A stretch of DNA of 46,229 nt from Micromonospora chalcea (GCF_002926165.1 NZ_MAGP01000134.1:1-46229), one strand, 5' to 3'. Positions 23,215 through 32,136 are shown, numbered from the stretch's first letter. Program-made: numbers and translations. Notes: generated by a model from the letters alone, not told the origin.

Positions 23215-24104
23215 GCCCGGTCCGCCGTCTCGTAGTGCCGCAGGAACAGTTCCTCCAGCGTGGGCGGCGTGCTGACCAGGCTGCGTACGCCCAGCTCGGT
23301 GAGCCGGCGCAGCGCGGCGTCGAGCGCGGCGGTGTCGACGTCGAAGCGCACCCGCCGCCCGTCGACCCGCAGGTCGTGCACACCGGGCAGGTCGGCCAGG
23401 CCGTCGAGCGGCGCGGCGACCTCGGCGTCGATCGCGGTGCGGTGCAGGTGGCGCAGGTCGCCGAGCGTGCCGGACTCCACCGTCCGGCCGGCCCGGATGA
23501 TCGTCACCCGGTCGCAGAGCGCCTCCACCTCGGCGAGGATGTGGCTGGAGAGCAGCACCGTACGTCCGTCGTGGACGGCGCGGCGGACCCAGTGCTGGAA
23601 GACCTCCTCCATCAGCGGGTCGAGCCCGGAGGTCGGCTCGTCGAGGATGAGCAGTTCGACGTCGGAGGCGAGCGCGGCGACCAGGCCGACCTTCTGCCGG
23701 TTGCCCTTGGAGTAGGTGCGGCCCTTCTTGCGCGGGTCCAGCTCGAAGGAGTCCAGCAGTTCGGCGCGGCGTTTCGGGTCGAGCCCGCCGCGCATCCGGC
23801 CGAGCAGGTCGATCACCTCGCCGCCGCTGAGGTTGGGCCAGAGCGTGACGTCGCCGGGCACGTACGCGAGGCGGCGGTGCAGCGCGACCGCGTCCCGCCA
23901 GGGGTCGCCGCCCAGCAGCCGGGCGGCCCCCGCGTCCGCCCGCAGCAGGCCGAGCAGCACCCGGATGGTGGTCGATTTGCCGGAGCCGTTCGGGCCGAGG
24001 AAGCCGTGCACCTCCCCGGTGCGGACGGTCAGGTCGAGCCCGTCGAGGGCCCGGGTGCGGCCGAAGGTCTTCACCAGGCCGGACACATCGATTGCCGTTT
24101 CCAT
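23211..24104 (-). CDS. ABC transporter ATP-binding protein
   Basis: A 297-residue ATPase of the DrrA-like export class. Walker A GPNGSGKST is at 37-45. The signature region is degenerate: YSKGNRQKVGLVAAL takes the place of LSGGQ. Walker B is LLILDEPTSGLD, and the switch His lies in LLSSHIL. The C-terminal 80 or so residues form the extra domain typical of drug-export ATPases. The ATG has TAGCTT 7 nt upstream and no Shine-Dalgarno, so it is probably leaderless. The promoter overlaps a palindrome shared with the divergent regulator gene. Confidence 0.93.
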   Translation of the reverse strand: METAIDVSGLVKTFGRTRALDGLDLTVRTGEVHGFLGPNGSGKSTTIRVLLGLLRADAGAARLLGGDPWRDAVALHRRLAYVPGDVTLWPNLSGGEVIDLLGRMRGGLDPKRRAELLDSFELDPRKKGRTYSKGNRQKVGLVAALASDVELLILDEPTSGLDPLMEEVFQHWVRRAVHDGRTVLLSSHILAEVEALCDRVTIIRAGRTVESGTLGDLRHLHRTAIDAEVAAPLDGLADLPGVHDLRVDGRRVRFDVDTAALDAALRRLTELGVRSLVSTPPTLEELFLRHYETADRA

Positions 24105-24111
24105 AATTCAG

Positions 24112-24151
24112 AAGCTACGCTCGTTTCACAAACTTGTGAAGACTGTAGGGT
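24112..24151. promoter_or_regulatory. Divergent promoters and operator for the ABC exporter and its regulator
   Basis: TTCACAA-AC-TTGTGAA (24125-24140) is a perfect 7-bp-arm palindrome. On the minus strand its TTCACA is 17 nt from TAGCTT (24112-24117), which is 7 nt from ATG 24104. On the plus strand TAGGGT (24146-24151) lies 6 nt from GTG 24158. A bound repressor would therefore cover both promoters. Confidence 0.6.
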
Positions 24152-24178
24152 CACGGGGTGAGTGTCGAGGAGCCGACC

Positions 24179-24682
24179 ATGAACAAGCCGTTCCGCCACG
24201 ACGAGGAGGAGGTCCACCTCTTCGTGGAGCGGATGGCGATGGCCTTCGCCGACGTGGGCTTCCCCCGGATGGCCGCCCGGGTCCTGTTCACAGTCATGAG
24301 CGCCGACGACCCGCTCACCGCGGGCGAGATCGCCGAACGGCTCGGCGTCAGCGCGGCGGCGGTCAGCGGCGCGGTCCGCTACCTGACCCAGTTCGCCATG
24401 CTGGTCCGCGAGCCGGTCAAGGGGTCCCGGCGCGACCGCTACCGGATGCCGGACAACCCCTGGTACGAGGCGACGATCACCAAGACCACGCTCTACAAGA
24501 ACTTCATCGACATCGCCGCCGGCGGGGTCGACGCGCTGCACGGCCGCAGCACCCCGGCCGGTGAACGGGTCGCCGAGATGCGCGACTTCTTCCTCTTCGT
24601 ACAGGAGGAACTGGAATCGCTCGGCGACCGGTGGCGGGCCCGGCGGGCCGCGACCGGGCACGGCGGCCCGGCCGGCGGCTGA
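24179..24682 (+). CDS. GbsR/MarR-type transcriptional regulator
   Basis: A 167-residue regulator of the GbsR-like MarR branch. An N-terminal helix (HDEEEVHLFVERMAMAFADVGFPRMAARVLFTVM) is followed by the winged helix (LTAGEIAERLGVSAAAVSGAVRYLTQFAMLVREPVKGSRRDRYRM) and a C-terminal dimerisation region. ATG 24179 has GAGGAG 6 nt upstream. GTG 24158, in frame, is an alternative leaderless start that adds 7 residues. It is divergent from the ABC exporter and probably represses it through the intervening palindrome. Confidence 0.88.
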   Translation: MNKPFRHDEEEVHLFVERMAMAFADVGFPRMAARVLFTVMSADDPLTAGEIAERLGVSAAAVSGAVRYLTQFAMLVREPVKGSRRDRYRMPDNPWYEATITKTTLYKNFIDIAAGGVDALHGRSTPAGERVAEMRDFFLFVQEELESLGDRWRARRAATGHGGPAGG

Positions 24683-24686
24683 ACCG

Positions 24687-25244
24687 TCAGCGGGTGTTGC
24701 CCCAGCGCGCCTGCTCCAGCAGCTCGACCGCGCGTTCGCGGGTGGACGGGTCGTCGTCGGCGCGCAGCAGCGCCGTCGCCTCGTCCACCGCGTCGGTCAG
24801 GTGCCGCCACTGCAGATCCCGCTCCCGCACCAGGTCCGACTGGGCGGCGAGCTGCCGGGTCTTCACCCACAGGTCGACGAAGACGGTCACCTTCGCCCGC
24901 AGCACCCACGGATCGAACGGCTTGGTCAGGTAGTCGACCGCACCCGCCGCGTAGCCGCGCAACGCGAGCTGCGCGTCCTTGTCCGCGGCGGTCAGGAAGA
25001 TGATCGGTACGTGCCGGGTGCGCTCGCGCCGCTTGATGTGCGTCGCCGTCTCGAAGCCGTCCATGTCGGGCATCTGGGCGTCCAGCAGGATCACCGCGAA
25101 GTCGTCCACGAGGAGCTGCTTGAGCGCGGCCTCGCCGCTCTCCACCGCGACCGACTGCACCGGGAGACCCTGGAGGATCGCCTCCAGCGCCATCAGGTTC
25201 TCCCGCCGATCGTCCACCAGCAGGGCCTTGGCCGTCTGCGTCAC
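24687..25244 (-). CDS. Response regulator without DNA-binding domain
   Basis: A 185-residue protein. The receiver domain spans about 1-125, with acidic pair Asp11-Asp12, phosphoacceptor Asp55 in LLDAQMPDMDG, Thr85 in FLTAA and Lys108 in YLTKPFD. The remaining 60 or so residues are a charged helix/coiled coil without HTH or enzymatic domain, so the output is by protein contact. The GTG start overlaps the kinase stop codon by 4 bases (GTGA), so it is translated with the poly-HAMP hybrid kinase and is its probable phosphorelay partner. It ends 4 nt from the convergent regulator gene. Confidence 0.92.
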   Translation of the reverse strand: MTQTAKALLVDDRRENLMALEAILQGLPVQSVAVESGEAALKQLLVDDFAVILLDAQMPDMDGFETATHIKRRERTRHVPIIFLTAADKDAQLALRGYAAGAVDYLTKPFDPWVLRAKVTVFVDLWVKTRQLAAQSDLVRERDLQWRHLTDAVDEATALLRADDDPSTRERAVELLEQARWGNTR

Positions 25245-28200
25245 GCGTTCTCCTCGCCTCGGCTGCGGCCGATCCAGGACGCCATCAGCTCGATCAGCTC
25301 GTCCAGGTCCACCGGCTTGGTGATGTAGTCGCTGCCGCCGGCGCTGAGCGCCGACTCCCGGTCGCCGGGCATCGCCTTGGCGGTCAGGAAGACGATCGGC
25401 AGGTCCGCGAACCGGTGGTTGCGGCGGATCTGCGCGGTCGTCTCGTACCCGTCCTGGTCCGGCATCATGGCGTCCATCAGGACGATGTCCACCTCCGGAT
25501 GCTCGGCGAGCTGGCGGACGCCGTCCGCCCCGTTGTCCGAGTACAACACGGTCATGCCGTGCAGTTCCAACGCGGACGTCAACGCGAACACGTTCCGCAC
25601 GTCGTCGTCGATGATCAGCACGGTCACGCCGTCCAGCCGCCGGGTGGCCGGCGTCTCCTGCGGCTGCGGCAGCTCCATCGGCATGAGCAGCGACGACGGC
25701 AGGCCCGCGCGGCTCGGCGACGGCGGCGCCGGCGCCACCACCGCGTCCGGCGCCAGCACATCGGGTACGAAGAGAGTGAACGTCGAACCCTGACCGGGCG
25801 CGGACGAGACGGTGATCGTGCCGCCGAGCAGGCGGGCCAGATCACGGCTGATGGACAGGCCCAGGCCGGTCCCGCCGTACCGCCGGCTGGTGGTGCCGTC
25901 CGCCTGCTGGAACGCCTCGAAGATCAGCGACAGCTTGTCGTCGGAGATGCCGATGCCGGTGTCGATCACGGTGAACGCGATCACCCGCTGCGCGTTCGTC
26001 AGCGCCGGCACGTCGAAGACGGCGTTCTCGGCCGCCGGCCCGATCCGCAGCGTCACCGCGCCGTTGTCGGTGAACTTCACCGCGTTGGAGAGCAGGTTGC
26101 GCAGGATCTGCTGCAACCGCTGGGCGTCGGTCACCAGCGCCGGCGGCAGATCGCTGCTGACCCGTACCTGGAAGTCCAGGCCCTTCTCCTCGGCCTGCGG
26201 CGCGAACGCCTGCTCCACGTAGCTCCGGATCTCGGCGAACTGGATCTCGGTGGGCTCCACGTCCATCCGGCCCGCCTCGATCTTCGACAGGTCGAGGATG
26301 TCGTCGATCAGCGAGAGCAGGTCCGAGCCGGCGCCGTGGATGGTCCGCGCGAACTCGATCTGCTTCGCGCTGAGGTTGCGCTCCGGGTTCTCGGCCAGCA
26401 ACCGGGCCAGCAGGAGCAGCGAGTTCAGCGGCGTACGCAGCTCGTGGCTCATGTTCGCCAGGAACTCCGACTTGTACGCCGACGCCCGGGTGAGCTGCTG
26501 CGCCTTCTCCTCCAGGCCGAGGCGGGCCAGCTCGATCTCCCGGTTCTGCGTCTCGATGTTGGCCTTCTGCTCGGACAGCAGCTTCGCCTTGTCCTCCAGC
26601 TCGGCGTTGGTGCGCTGCAACTCGGCCGACTGGTCCTGCATCTCGTGCGCCAGCCGCTGCGACTGCGCCAGCAGCTCCTCCGTACGCCGGTTGGCCTGGA
26701 TGGTGTTGACCGCGACGCCGATGGTGAGCACCAGCCGCTCCAGGAACGCCAGGTGCAGGTCGGAGAACGTGGCCACGCCGGCGAACTCGATCACGGCGAG
26801 CAGTTCGCCCTCGAACAGGACCGGGAGCACCACCAGGTCGGCCGGGGGCGTGTCGGCCAGCCCGGAGCGCACCACGAGGCGCCCGTCCGGCTGCGCCTTG
26901 ACCCGGATGGTCCGGCGGGACAACGCGGCCTGCCCGACCAGCCCCTCACCCGGGCCGAACGTGACGTCGTGCCCCCGGGCCACGTACCCGTAGGAGGCGG
27001 TGAGCCGCAGCCGCATGCTGCCCTCGGAGCTGTCCGCCAGGAAGAACGCGCCGAGCTGCGCGTCCACCAGCGGGGTCACCTCCATCATGATCATGCGACA
27101 GACCTCGCCCAGGTCGCGCTGGCCCTGCAGCAGACCACCGATCCGGGCCAGGTTCGAGTCGAGCCAGCCCTGCTCGGCGTTCTTCTTCGTCGTCTCCCGG
27201 AGGGTGACGATCATCTGGTTGATGTTGTCCTTCAGCTCGGCGACCTCGCCCTGCGCCTTCACGTTGATCCGCTGGGTCAGGTCGCCGCGGGTCACCGACG
27301 TGGAGACCTGCGCGATCGCGCGCAACTGCGTGGTGAGCGTGGAGGCGAGCTGGTTGACGTTCTCGGTGAGGTCGCGCCACGTACCGGAGACGCCCTTGAC
27401 CTGGGCCTGACCGCCCAGCTTGCCCTCGGTGCCCACCTCGCGCGCCACGCGCGTCACCTCGTCGGCGAACGACGAGAGCTGGTCCACCATCGTGTTGACG
27501 GTGTTCTTCAGCTCCAGGATCTCGCCCTGCGCGTCCACTGTGATCTTCTGACCCAGGTCACCGTTCGCCACGGCGGTGGTGACCGAGGCGATGTTCCGCA
27601 CCTGGCTGGTCAGGTTCGACGCCATCGAGTTCACGTTGTCGGTCAGGTCCCGCCACGTACCCGAGACGCCCTTGACCTGGGCCTGACCACCCAGCTTGCC
27701 CTCGGTGCCCACCTCACGGGCCACCCGCGTCACCTCGTCCGCGAACGACGAGAGCTGGTCCACCATCGTGTTGACAGTCGACTTCAGCTCCAGGATCTCG
27801 CCCTGCGCGTCCACGGTGATCTTCTGCGACAGGTCACCCTTCGCCACCGCAGTGGACACCTGGGCGATGTTGCGCACCTGCGCGGTCAGGTTCGACGCCA
27901 TCGAGTTCACGTTGTCCGTCAGGTCCCGCCAGGTGCCGGCGACGCCGCGTACCTGCGCCTGGCCGCCCAGCTTGCCCTCGGTGCCCACCTCACGGGCCAC
28001 CCGGGTGACCTCGTCGGCGAACGACGACAGCTGGTCCACCATCGTGTTGACAGTCGACTTCAGCTCCAGGATCTCGCCCCGGGCGTCCACGGTGATCTTC
28101 TGCGACAGGTCGCCCTTCGCCACCGCAGTGGTGACCGAGGCGATGTTCCGCACCTGGCTGGTCAGGTTCGACGCCATCGAGTTCACGTTGTCGGTCAGGT

Positions 28201-29605
28201 CGCGCCACGTACCCGAGACGCCCTTGACCTGGGCCTGACCACCCAGCTTGCCCTCGGTACCCACCTCACGCGCCACGCGCGTCACCTCGTCGGCGAACGA
28301 CGAGAGCTGGTCGACCATCGTGTTGACGGTGTTCTTCAGCTCCAGGATCTCGCCCTGCGCGTCCACGGTGATCTTCTGGCCCAGGTCGCCCTTGGCGACG
28401 GCCGTGGAGACCTGGGAGATGTTGCGGACCTGGCTGGTCAGGTTGCCGGCGAGCTGGTTCACGTTCTCGGTGAGGTCCCGCCAGGTGCCGGAGACGCCGC
28501 GCACCTGCGCCTGGCCGCCCAGCTTGCCCTCGATGCCGACCTCGCGCGCCACCCGCGTGACCTCGTCGGCGAACGACGACAGCTGGTCCACCATCGTGTT
28601 GACGGTGTCCTTCAGCTCCAGGATCTCGCCCTGCGCGGCCACCGTGATCTTCTGCGACAGGTCACCCTTGGCGACAGCCGTCGACACCTGGGCGATGTTG
28701 CGGACCTGCGCGGTCAGGTTCGACGCCATCGAGTTGACGTTGTCGGTCAGGTCCTTCCAGGTGCCGGCCACGCCCGGCACCTCGGCCTGGCCGCCCAGCT
28801 TGCCCTCGGTGCCCACCTCGCGGGCCACCCGGGTCACCTGCTCGGCGAACAGCCGCAGCGTGTCGGTGAGCGAGTTCATCGTGTCGGCCAGCTCGGCCAC
28901 CTCGCCGCGCGCCCCGACCGTGATCTTCTGCGACAGGTCGCCCTTCGCGACGGCGGTCGCCACCTGCGAGATCGACCGCACCTGACCGGTGAGGTTCGAC
29001 GCCATGGTGTTGACCGAGTCGGTGAGGTCCTTCCAGGTGCCGGCCACGCCACGCACGTCGGCCTGGCCGCCCAGCTTGCCCTCGGTGCCCACCTCACGGG
29101 CCACCCGCGTCACCTCGTCGGCGAACGACGACAGCTGGTCCACCATCGTGTTCACCGTGCGGCCGATGCGCAGATACTCACCCCGGAGCGGACGACCGTC
29201 TATCTCCAGCGCCATGTGCTGGGAGAGGTCGCCGTCGGCCACCGCCACGATCACCCGGGCGATCTCCGTGGTGGGCCGGCCCAGGTCGTCGATGAGCGAG
29301 TTGACCGCCCGCTGCCCCTCCGCCCAGGAGCCGTCCAGGCCCTCGTCGTCCAGGCGCTCGGTGAGCCGGCCGTCGCGGCCGACGATCCGGCTGATCCGGC
29401 GCAGGTCCAGGTGCTGCCGCTCCTGCAACGACACCACGTCGTTGAAGGCGTCGGCGACCTCACCGGGCAGTCCGGCCCGGCGCGGCAGGCGTACCCGCAG
29501 GTCACCGTGCGCCACCCGGCGCAACGCGTCGACCAGCTCGCCGAGGAGCACCTCGTGGTCGGGCGCGGACGGGTCCGCGGTCACCGACTGTTTTGCCGTG
29601 GTCAT
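25241..29605 (-). CDS. Soluble poly-HAMP hybrid histidine kinase (fungal group III-like)
   Basis: A 1454-residue kinase with no transmembrane helix or signal peptide. Order: degenerate HAMP-like segments (about 20-165), seven near-identical 92-residue HAMP repeats (166-809), a GAF domain (about 810-970), a coiled coil (975-1040), HisKA with His1054 in MSHELRTP, HATPase with N box (LLSNAVKFT, 1171-1179), DTGIGI (1215-1220) and GGTGLGL (1244-1250), a Pro-rich linker, then a receiver with Asp1378 and Lys1430. The repeat consensus (TRVAREVGTEGKLGGQA and WKDLTDNVN) is that of Nik1/Os-1 osmosensor kinases of fungi. ATG 29605 has GAGGA upstream and is preferred to the upstream start at 29638. It is co-translated with the stand-alone response regulator. 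Confidence 0.95.
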   Translation of the reverse strand: MTTAKQSVTADPSAPDHEVLLGELVDALRRVAHGDLRVRLPRRAGLPGEVADAFNDVVSLQERQHLDLRRISRIVGRDGRLTERLDDEGLDGSWAEGQRAVNSLIDDLGRPTTEIARVIVAVADGDLSQHMALEIDGRPLRGEYLRIGRTVNTMVDQLSSFADEVTRVAREVGTEGKLGGQADVRGVAGTWKDLTDSVNTMASNLTGQVRSISQVATAVAKGDLSQKITVGARGEVAELADTMNSLTDTLRLFAEQVTRVAREVGTEGKLGGQAEVPGVAGTWKDLTDNVNSMASNLTAQVRNIAQVSTAVAKGDLSQKITVAAQGEILELKDTVNTMVDQLSSFADEVTRVAREVGIEGKLGGQAQVRGVSGTWRDLTENVNQLAGNLTSQVRNISQVSTAVAKGDLGQKITVDAQGEILELKNTVNTMVDQLSSFADEVTRVAREVGTEGKLGGQAQVKGVSGTWRDLTDNVNSMASNLTSQVRNIASVTTAVAKGDLSQKITVDARGEILELKSTVNTMVDQLSSFADEVTRVAREVGTEGKLGGQAQVRGVAGTWRDLTDNVNSMASNLTAQVRNIAQVSTAVAKGDLSQKITVDAQGEILELKSTVNTMVDQLSSFADEVTRVAREVGTEGKLGGQAQVKGVSGTWRDLTDNVNSMASNLTSQVRNIASVTTAVANGDLGQKITVDAQGEILELKNTVNTMVDQLSSFADEVTRVAREVGTEGKLGGQAQVKGVSGTWRDLTENVNQLASTLTTQLRAIAQVSTSVTRGDLTQRINVKAQGEVAELKDNINQMIVTLRETTKKNAEQGWLDSNLARIGGLLQGQRDLGEVCRMIMMEVTPLVDAQLGAFFLADSSEGSMRLRLTASYGYVARGHDVTFGPGEGLVGQAALSRRTIRVKAQPDGRLVVRSGLADTPPADLVVLPVLFEGELLAVIEFAGVATFSDLHLAFLERLVLTIGVAVNTIQANRRTEELLAQSQRLAHEMQDQSAELQRTNAELEDKAKLLSEQKANIETQNREIELARLGLEEKAQQLTRASAYKSEFLANMSHELRTPLNSLLLLARLLAENPERNLSAKQIEFARTIHGAGSDLLSLIDDILDLSKIEAGRMDVEPTEIQFAEIRSYVEQAFAPQAEEKGLDFQVRVSSDLPPALVTDAQRLQQILRNLLSNAVKFTDNGAVTLRIGPAAENAVFDVPALTNAQRVIAFTVIDTGIGISDDKLSLIFEAFQQADGTTSRRYGGTGLGLSISRDLARLLGGTITVSSAPGQGSTFTLFVPDVLAPDAVVAPAPPSPSRAGLPSSLLMPMELPQPQETPATRRLDGVTVLIIDDDVRNVFALTSALELHGMTVLYSDNGADGVRQLAEHPEVDIVLMDAMMPDQDGYETTAQIRRNHRFADLPIVFLTAKAMPGDRESALSAGGSDYITKPVDLDELIELMASWIGRSRGEENA
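27179..29110 (-). repeat. Seven tandem 276-bp repeats encoding HAMP units
   Basis: Counting back from the start codon, seven units of exactly 92 codons (276 bp) run from 29110 to 27179. Neighbouring units are nearly identical over long stretches, for example the segments around 27430-27530, 27710-27800 and 28260-28360. The first and last units are the most diverged, as expected from repeat expansion by unequal crossing-over in the middle of the array. Confidence 0.92.
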
Positions 29606-29773
29606 GGTTCCTCGCTCCGCTCGGGCTCGTGCCGTCACGCGGCCATCCCATCATTCTGCCGCGCGATCCGTCGAGGTCACGGCGTGCAACCGCGCGTCAC
29701 GCGCCGTATCCGCCCGACTGGCCGGTTCGCCGGACCCTTGGCACCCGGGGCCGGACCGGTGGAGGATACGGAG

Positions 29774-31837
29774 GTGTCAGCGGAGGCGGGGGCCACTCGG
29801 AGCGGCGGTGCGGACGAGCACGTCCGCCGCGTCCGCCTCCCCGCAGACCGCCGCACCCCGGCGGCGGCCCGCGCGGTGGTACGCACCATGCTGCTCGAAG
29901 CGCGGCTGCCCGAACTGCTGAACGAGGCGCTGCTGCTCACCACCGAGCTGACCACGAACGCCGTCGAGCACGCGCGCACCGAACTGGACATCGAGGTCGA
30001 AGCCGACCCGAACGGCCTCACCGTCACCGTCACCGACTTCGCCTCCGGACCCGTCGACGAGCTGATCGTCGGGGTGCGCAACACCACCTCCGACATCGCC
30101 GAGGTCGCCACGCGGGGACGCGGGCTGCTGCTCGTCGACCACTTCTCCAGCCGATGGGGCACCACGTACCTGCCCACCGGCAAGGGCGTCTGGTTCCGCC
30201 TCGACCGGCCCGGCCCCGGCGGCCCCGACCGCTCGTCGGCCGGCCCACCGCCGGTGACCGAGCCGGAACGGACCGGCGACGGTACGCCCAGCGCCGCCGC
30301 GATGAGCGAGTTGATGCAGATCACCCCCGACCCGTACGCCGACGAGCCACTGCCCGAGTTCGCGACCGCCCTGCTGAGCCGGGTCGGCGAGATGGTCGGC
30401 GCCGCCGGTGGCACGGTCCGGCTGGACCGGGGCGACGGGCTCGGCACCCAGGTGTTCGCCCGGTACGGCCGGCACCCGCGTGAGGGCAACGAACTGCTGC
30501 GCGTACCGCTCGCCGTGCACCGCCCGTACACCGGTGAGCTGGAACTGGACGCGGCACCCTCCACGTACGCGCGGCCGCTGGCGGTGCTGGCCGCCGAGCG
30601 GCTGTCGCTGCACCTGGAGAACGACCGGCTGCGCCGCGCCGACGTACGCCGGTCCACCTGGCTGACGTTCCTCGCCGAGGCGAGCGAACTGCTCGCCCAG
30701 TCGCTGGACGTCGAACTGACCATGGCGCTCATCCCGCAGCTCGTGGTGCCCCGGCTCGGCCAGTGGTGCGCCGTGCACACCACCGACGAGTGGGGGCGGC
30801 TGCGTCTCGCCGCCTCCAGCCATGCCGACGAGGCCATGCTGCCGCAGCTGCACCGGATCCTCCAGGAGACCGGCCCGGACTCGATCCAGTCCCGGCTGCG
30901 CGAGGCGTCCCGCAACGCCGCCCAGGTGCCGCTCGGCGGACCGATGGAGGGTTTCGCCGTACCGCTGATCGCCCGTGGCCAGCGGCTCGGCACCCTCGCC
31001 GTGGGCCGGCACCAGCGGCACCGGCACGACCCGGACGAGGTCTCGGTGCTGGAGGACGTGGCCCGCCGCGCCGCCCTCGCCATCGAGAACGCGCGCATCC
31101 ACGCCGAACGCCGCCGGGTCGCCCAGACGCTCCAGCAGTCGCTGCTGCCGCCGGTGCTCCCGGTGGTCGAGGGCATCGGCTTCGCCGCCGAGTACGTCCC
31201 CACCGGCGACGACGCGGAAGTCGGCGGCGACTTCTACGACGTGGTCCCGCTGCCGGACGGCCGCTGGCTCGTGGTGGTCGGCGACGTATCCGGCAAGGGC
31301 GTGCAGGCCGCCGCCGTGACCGGCCTGGTCCGGGACGTGATCCGGGTCCTCGTCGGCGACGGCAAACCGCTGCCCGAGGTGCTCAGCCGGCTCAACGAGA
31401 CGCTCGTCGAGCGCGGCGGCGGACGCTACTGCACGCTGGCGCTGGCGGCCGTCTCACCCGGCGACGGCGACCAGCTCGACGTCTCGCTGCACCTCGCCGG
31501 CCACGACCGCCCGGTGCTGCTGCACGGCGGAGGCGGCGCCACCTTCGTCGGCACCGGGGGCACCGCGCTGGGCCTGCTCGACACGATCACCACCCCGACC
31601 GCCGAGCTGGCGCTCAAGCCCGGCGACGCGCTGATCTTCTACACCGACGGGGTCACCGAGCGGCGGCGCGGACGCGAGCTGTTCGGCACCGAACGGCTGC
31701 GCGAGTCGGCGGCGCCGCTGGCCGGGTACTCGGCCGATGTGGTCGCGGCACGGCTGCGCGCGGCGACGATCGCCTTCTCGGTGGAGCCACCGCGCGACGA
31801 CATAGCCGTCCTGGTCCTCCGAAACGACACCCCGTAG
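29774..31837 (+). CDS. Multidomain HATPase-GAF-SpoIIE protein phosphatase
   Basis: A 687-residue cytoplasmic regulator. An RsbW-like ATP-binding domain (about 15-145) has N box ELTTNAVEHA (58-67) and TRGRGLLLVDHF (113-124). A sensor region with GAF-like folds follows (about 175-445), then a PP2C/SpoIIE phosphatase (about 450-687) with EVGGDFYD (482-489), GDVSGKG (503-509), YTDGVTE (623-629) and DDIAVLVL (675-682). It can in principle both phosphorylate and dephosphorylate STAS proteins. GTG 29774 has GGAGGAT 6 nt upstream. It is divergent from the poly-HAMP kinase (168-nt gap), suggesting a joint pathway. Confidence 0.92.
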   Translation: MSAEAGATRSGGADEHVRRVRLPADRRTPAAARAVVRTMLLEARLPELLNEALLLTTELTTNAVEHARTELDIEVEADPNGLTVTVTDFASGPVDELIVGVRNTTSDIAEVATRGRGLLLVDHFSSRWGTTYLPTGKGVWFRLDRPGPGGPDRSSAGPPPVTEPERTGDGTPSAAAMSELMQITPDPYADEPLPEFATALLSRVGEMVGAAGGTVRLDRGDGLGTQVFARYGRHPREGNELLRVPLAVHRPYTGELELDAAPSTYARPLAVLAAERLSLHLENDRLRRADVRRSTWLTFLAEASELLAQSLDVELTMALIPQLVVPRLGQWCAVHTTDEWGRLRLAASSHADEAMLPQLHRILQETGPDSIQSRLREASRNAAQVPLGGPMEGFAVPLIARGQRLGTLAVGRHQRHRHDPDEVSVLEDVARRAALAIENARIHAERRRVAQTLQQSLLPPVLPVVEGIGFAAEYVPTGDDAEVGGDFYDVVPLPDGRWLVVVGDVSGKGVQAAAVTGLVRDVIRVLVGDGKPLPEVLSRLNETLVERGGGRYCTLALAAVSPGDGDQLDVSLHLAGHDRPVLLHGGGGATFVGTGGTALGLLDTITTPTAELALKPGDALIFYTDGVTERRRGRELFGTERLRESAAPLAGYSADVVAARLRAATIAFSVEPPRDDIAVLVLRNDTP

Positions 31838-31887
31838 CCCTCTTCCCGCGCCCCGCCCCCGGTTCCGACTCCGGTTCCGACCCGGCG

Positions 31888-31946
31888 GTGATCAAGGAGT
31901 TTGTGGCCTGGGGAGGCGCGAAACGTGACACAAACTCCTTGATCAC
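31888..31946. repeat. Perfect 18-bp inverted repeat between convergent genes
   Basis: GTGATCAAGGAGTTTGTG (31888-31905) is the exact inverse complement of 31929-31946, with a 23-nt loop. It lies in the 299-nt gap between the phosphatase end (31837) and the FAD oxidoreductase end (32137). It is AT-richer than its surroundings and could terminate transcription from both sides. The rest of the gap holds no gene I can support. Confidence 0.8.
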
Positions 31947-32136
31947 GACAGTGGTGGGGAGTGCGGGTTGTCGGTGGCGGGTGGGCGGCGCCAGCTCGCC
32001 GAAGTGGCGGCATCCGACGCACGTGGACACAACCACCACCCCGAACTGGTGCCTGCCGCTGCCGCGCCCGCTGGGACGGGCGTCCTGTGTGGAGGCAGGT
32101 CGGGGTGCCGGGTGAGCAGGCCGAGGCGGGCCGGAT

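Noticed and set aside
27179..29110. Tandem repeats considered as a CRISPR-like or satellite array
   Set aside because: Units are directly adjacent, 276 bp long, coding and without unique spacers. They encode HAMP domains.
25415..29773. Open reading frame on the plus strand running opposite the whole poly-HAMP kinase
   Set aside because: It is rich in His, Arg and Gln, follows the reverse of the 276-bp repeats, and is open only because of third-position GC bias. The true gene in this frame begins at GTG 29774.
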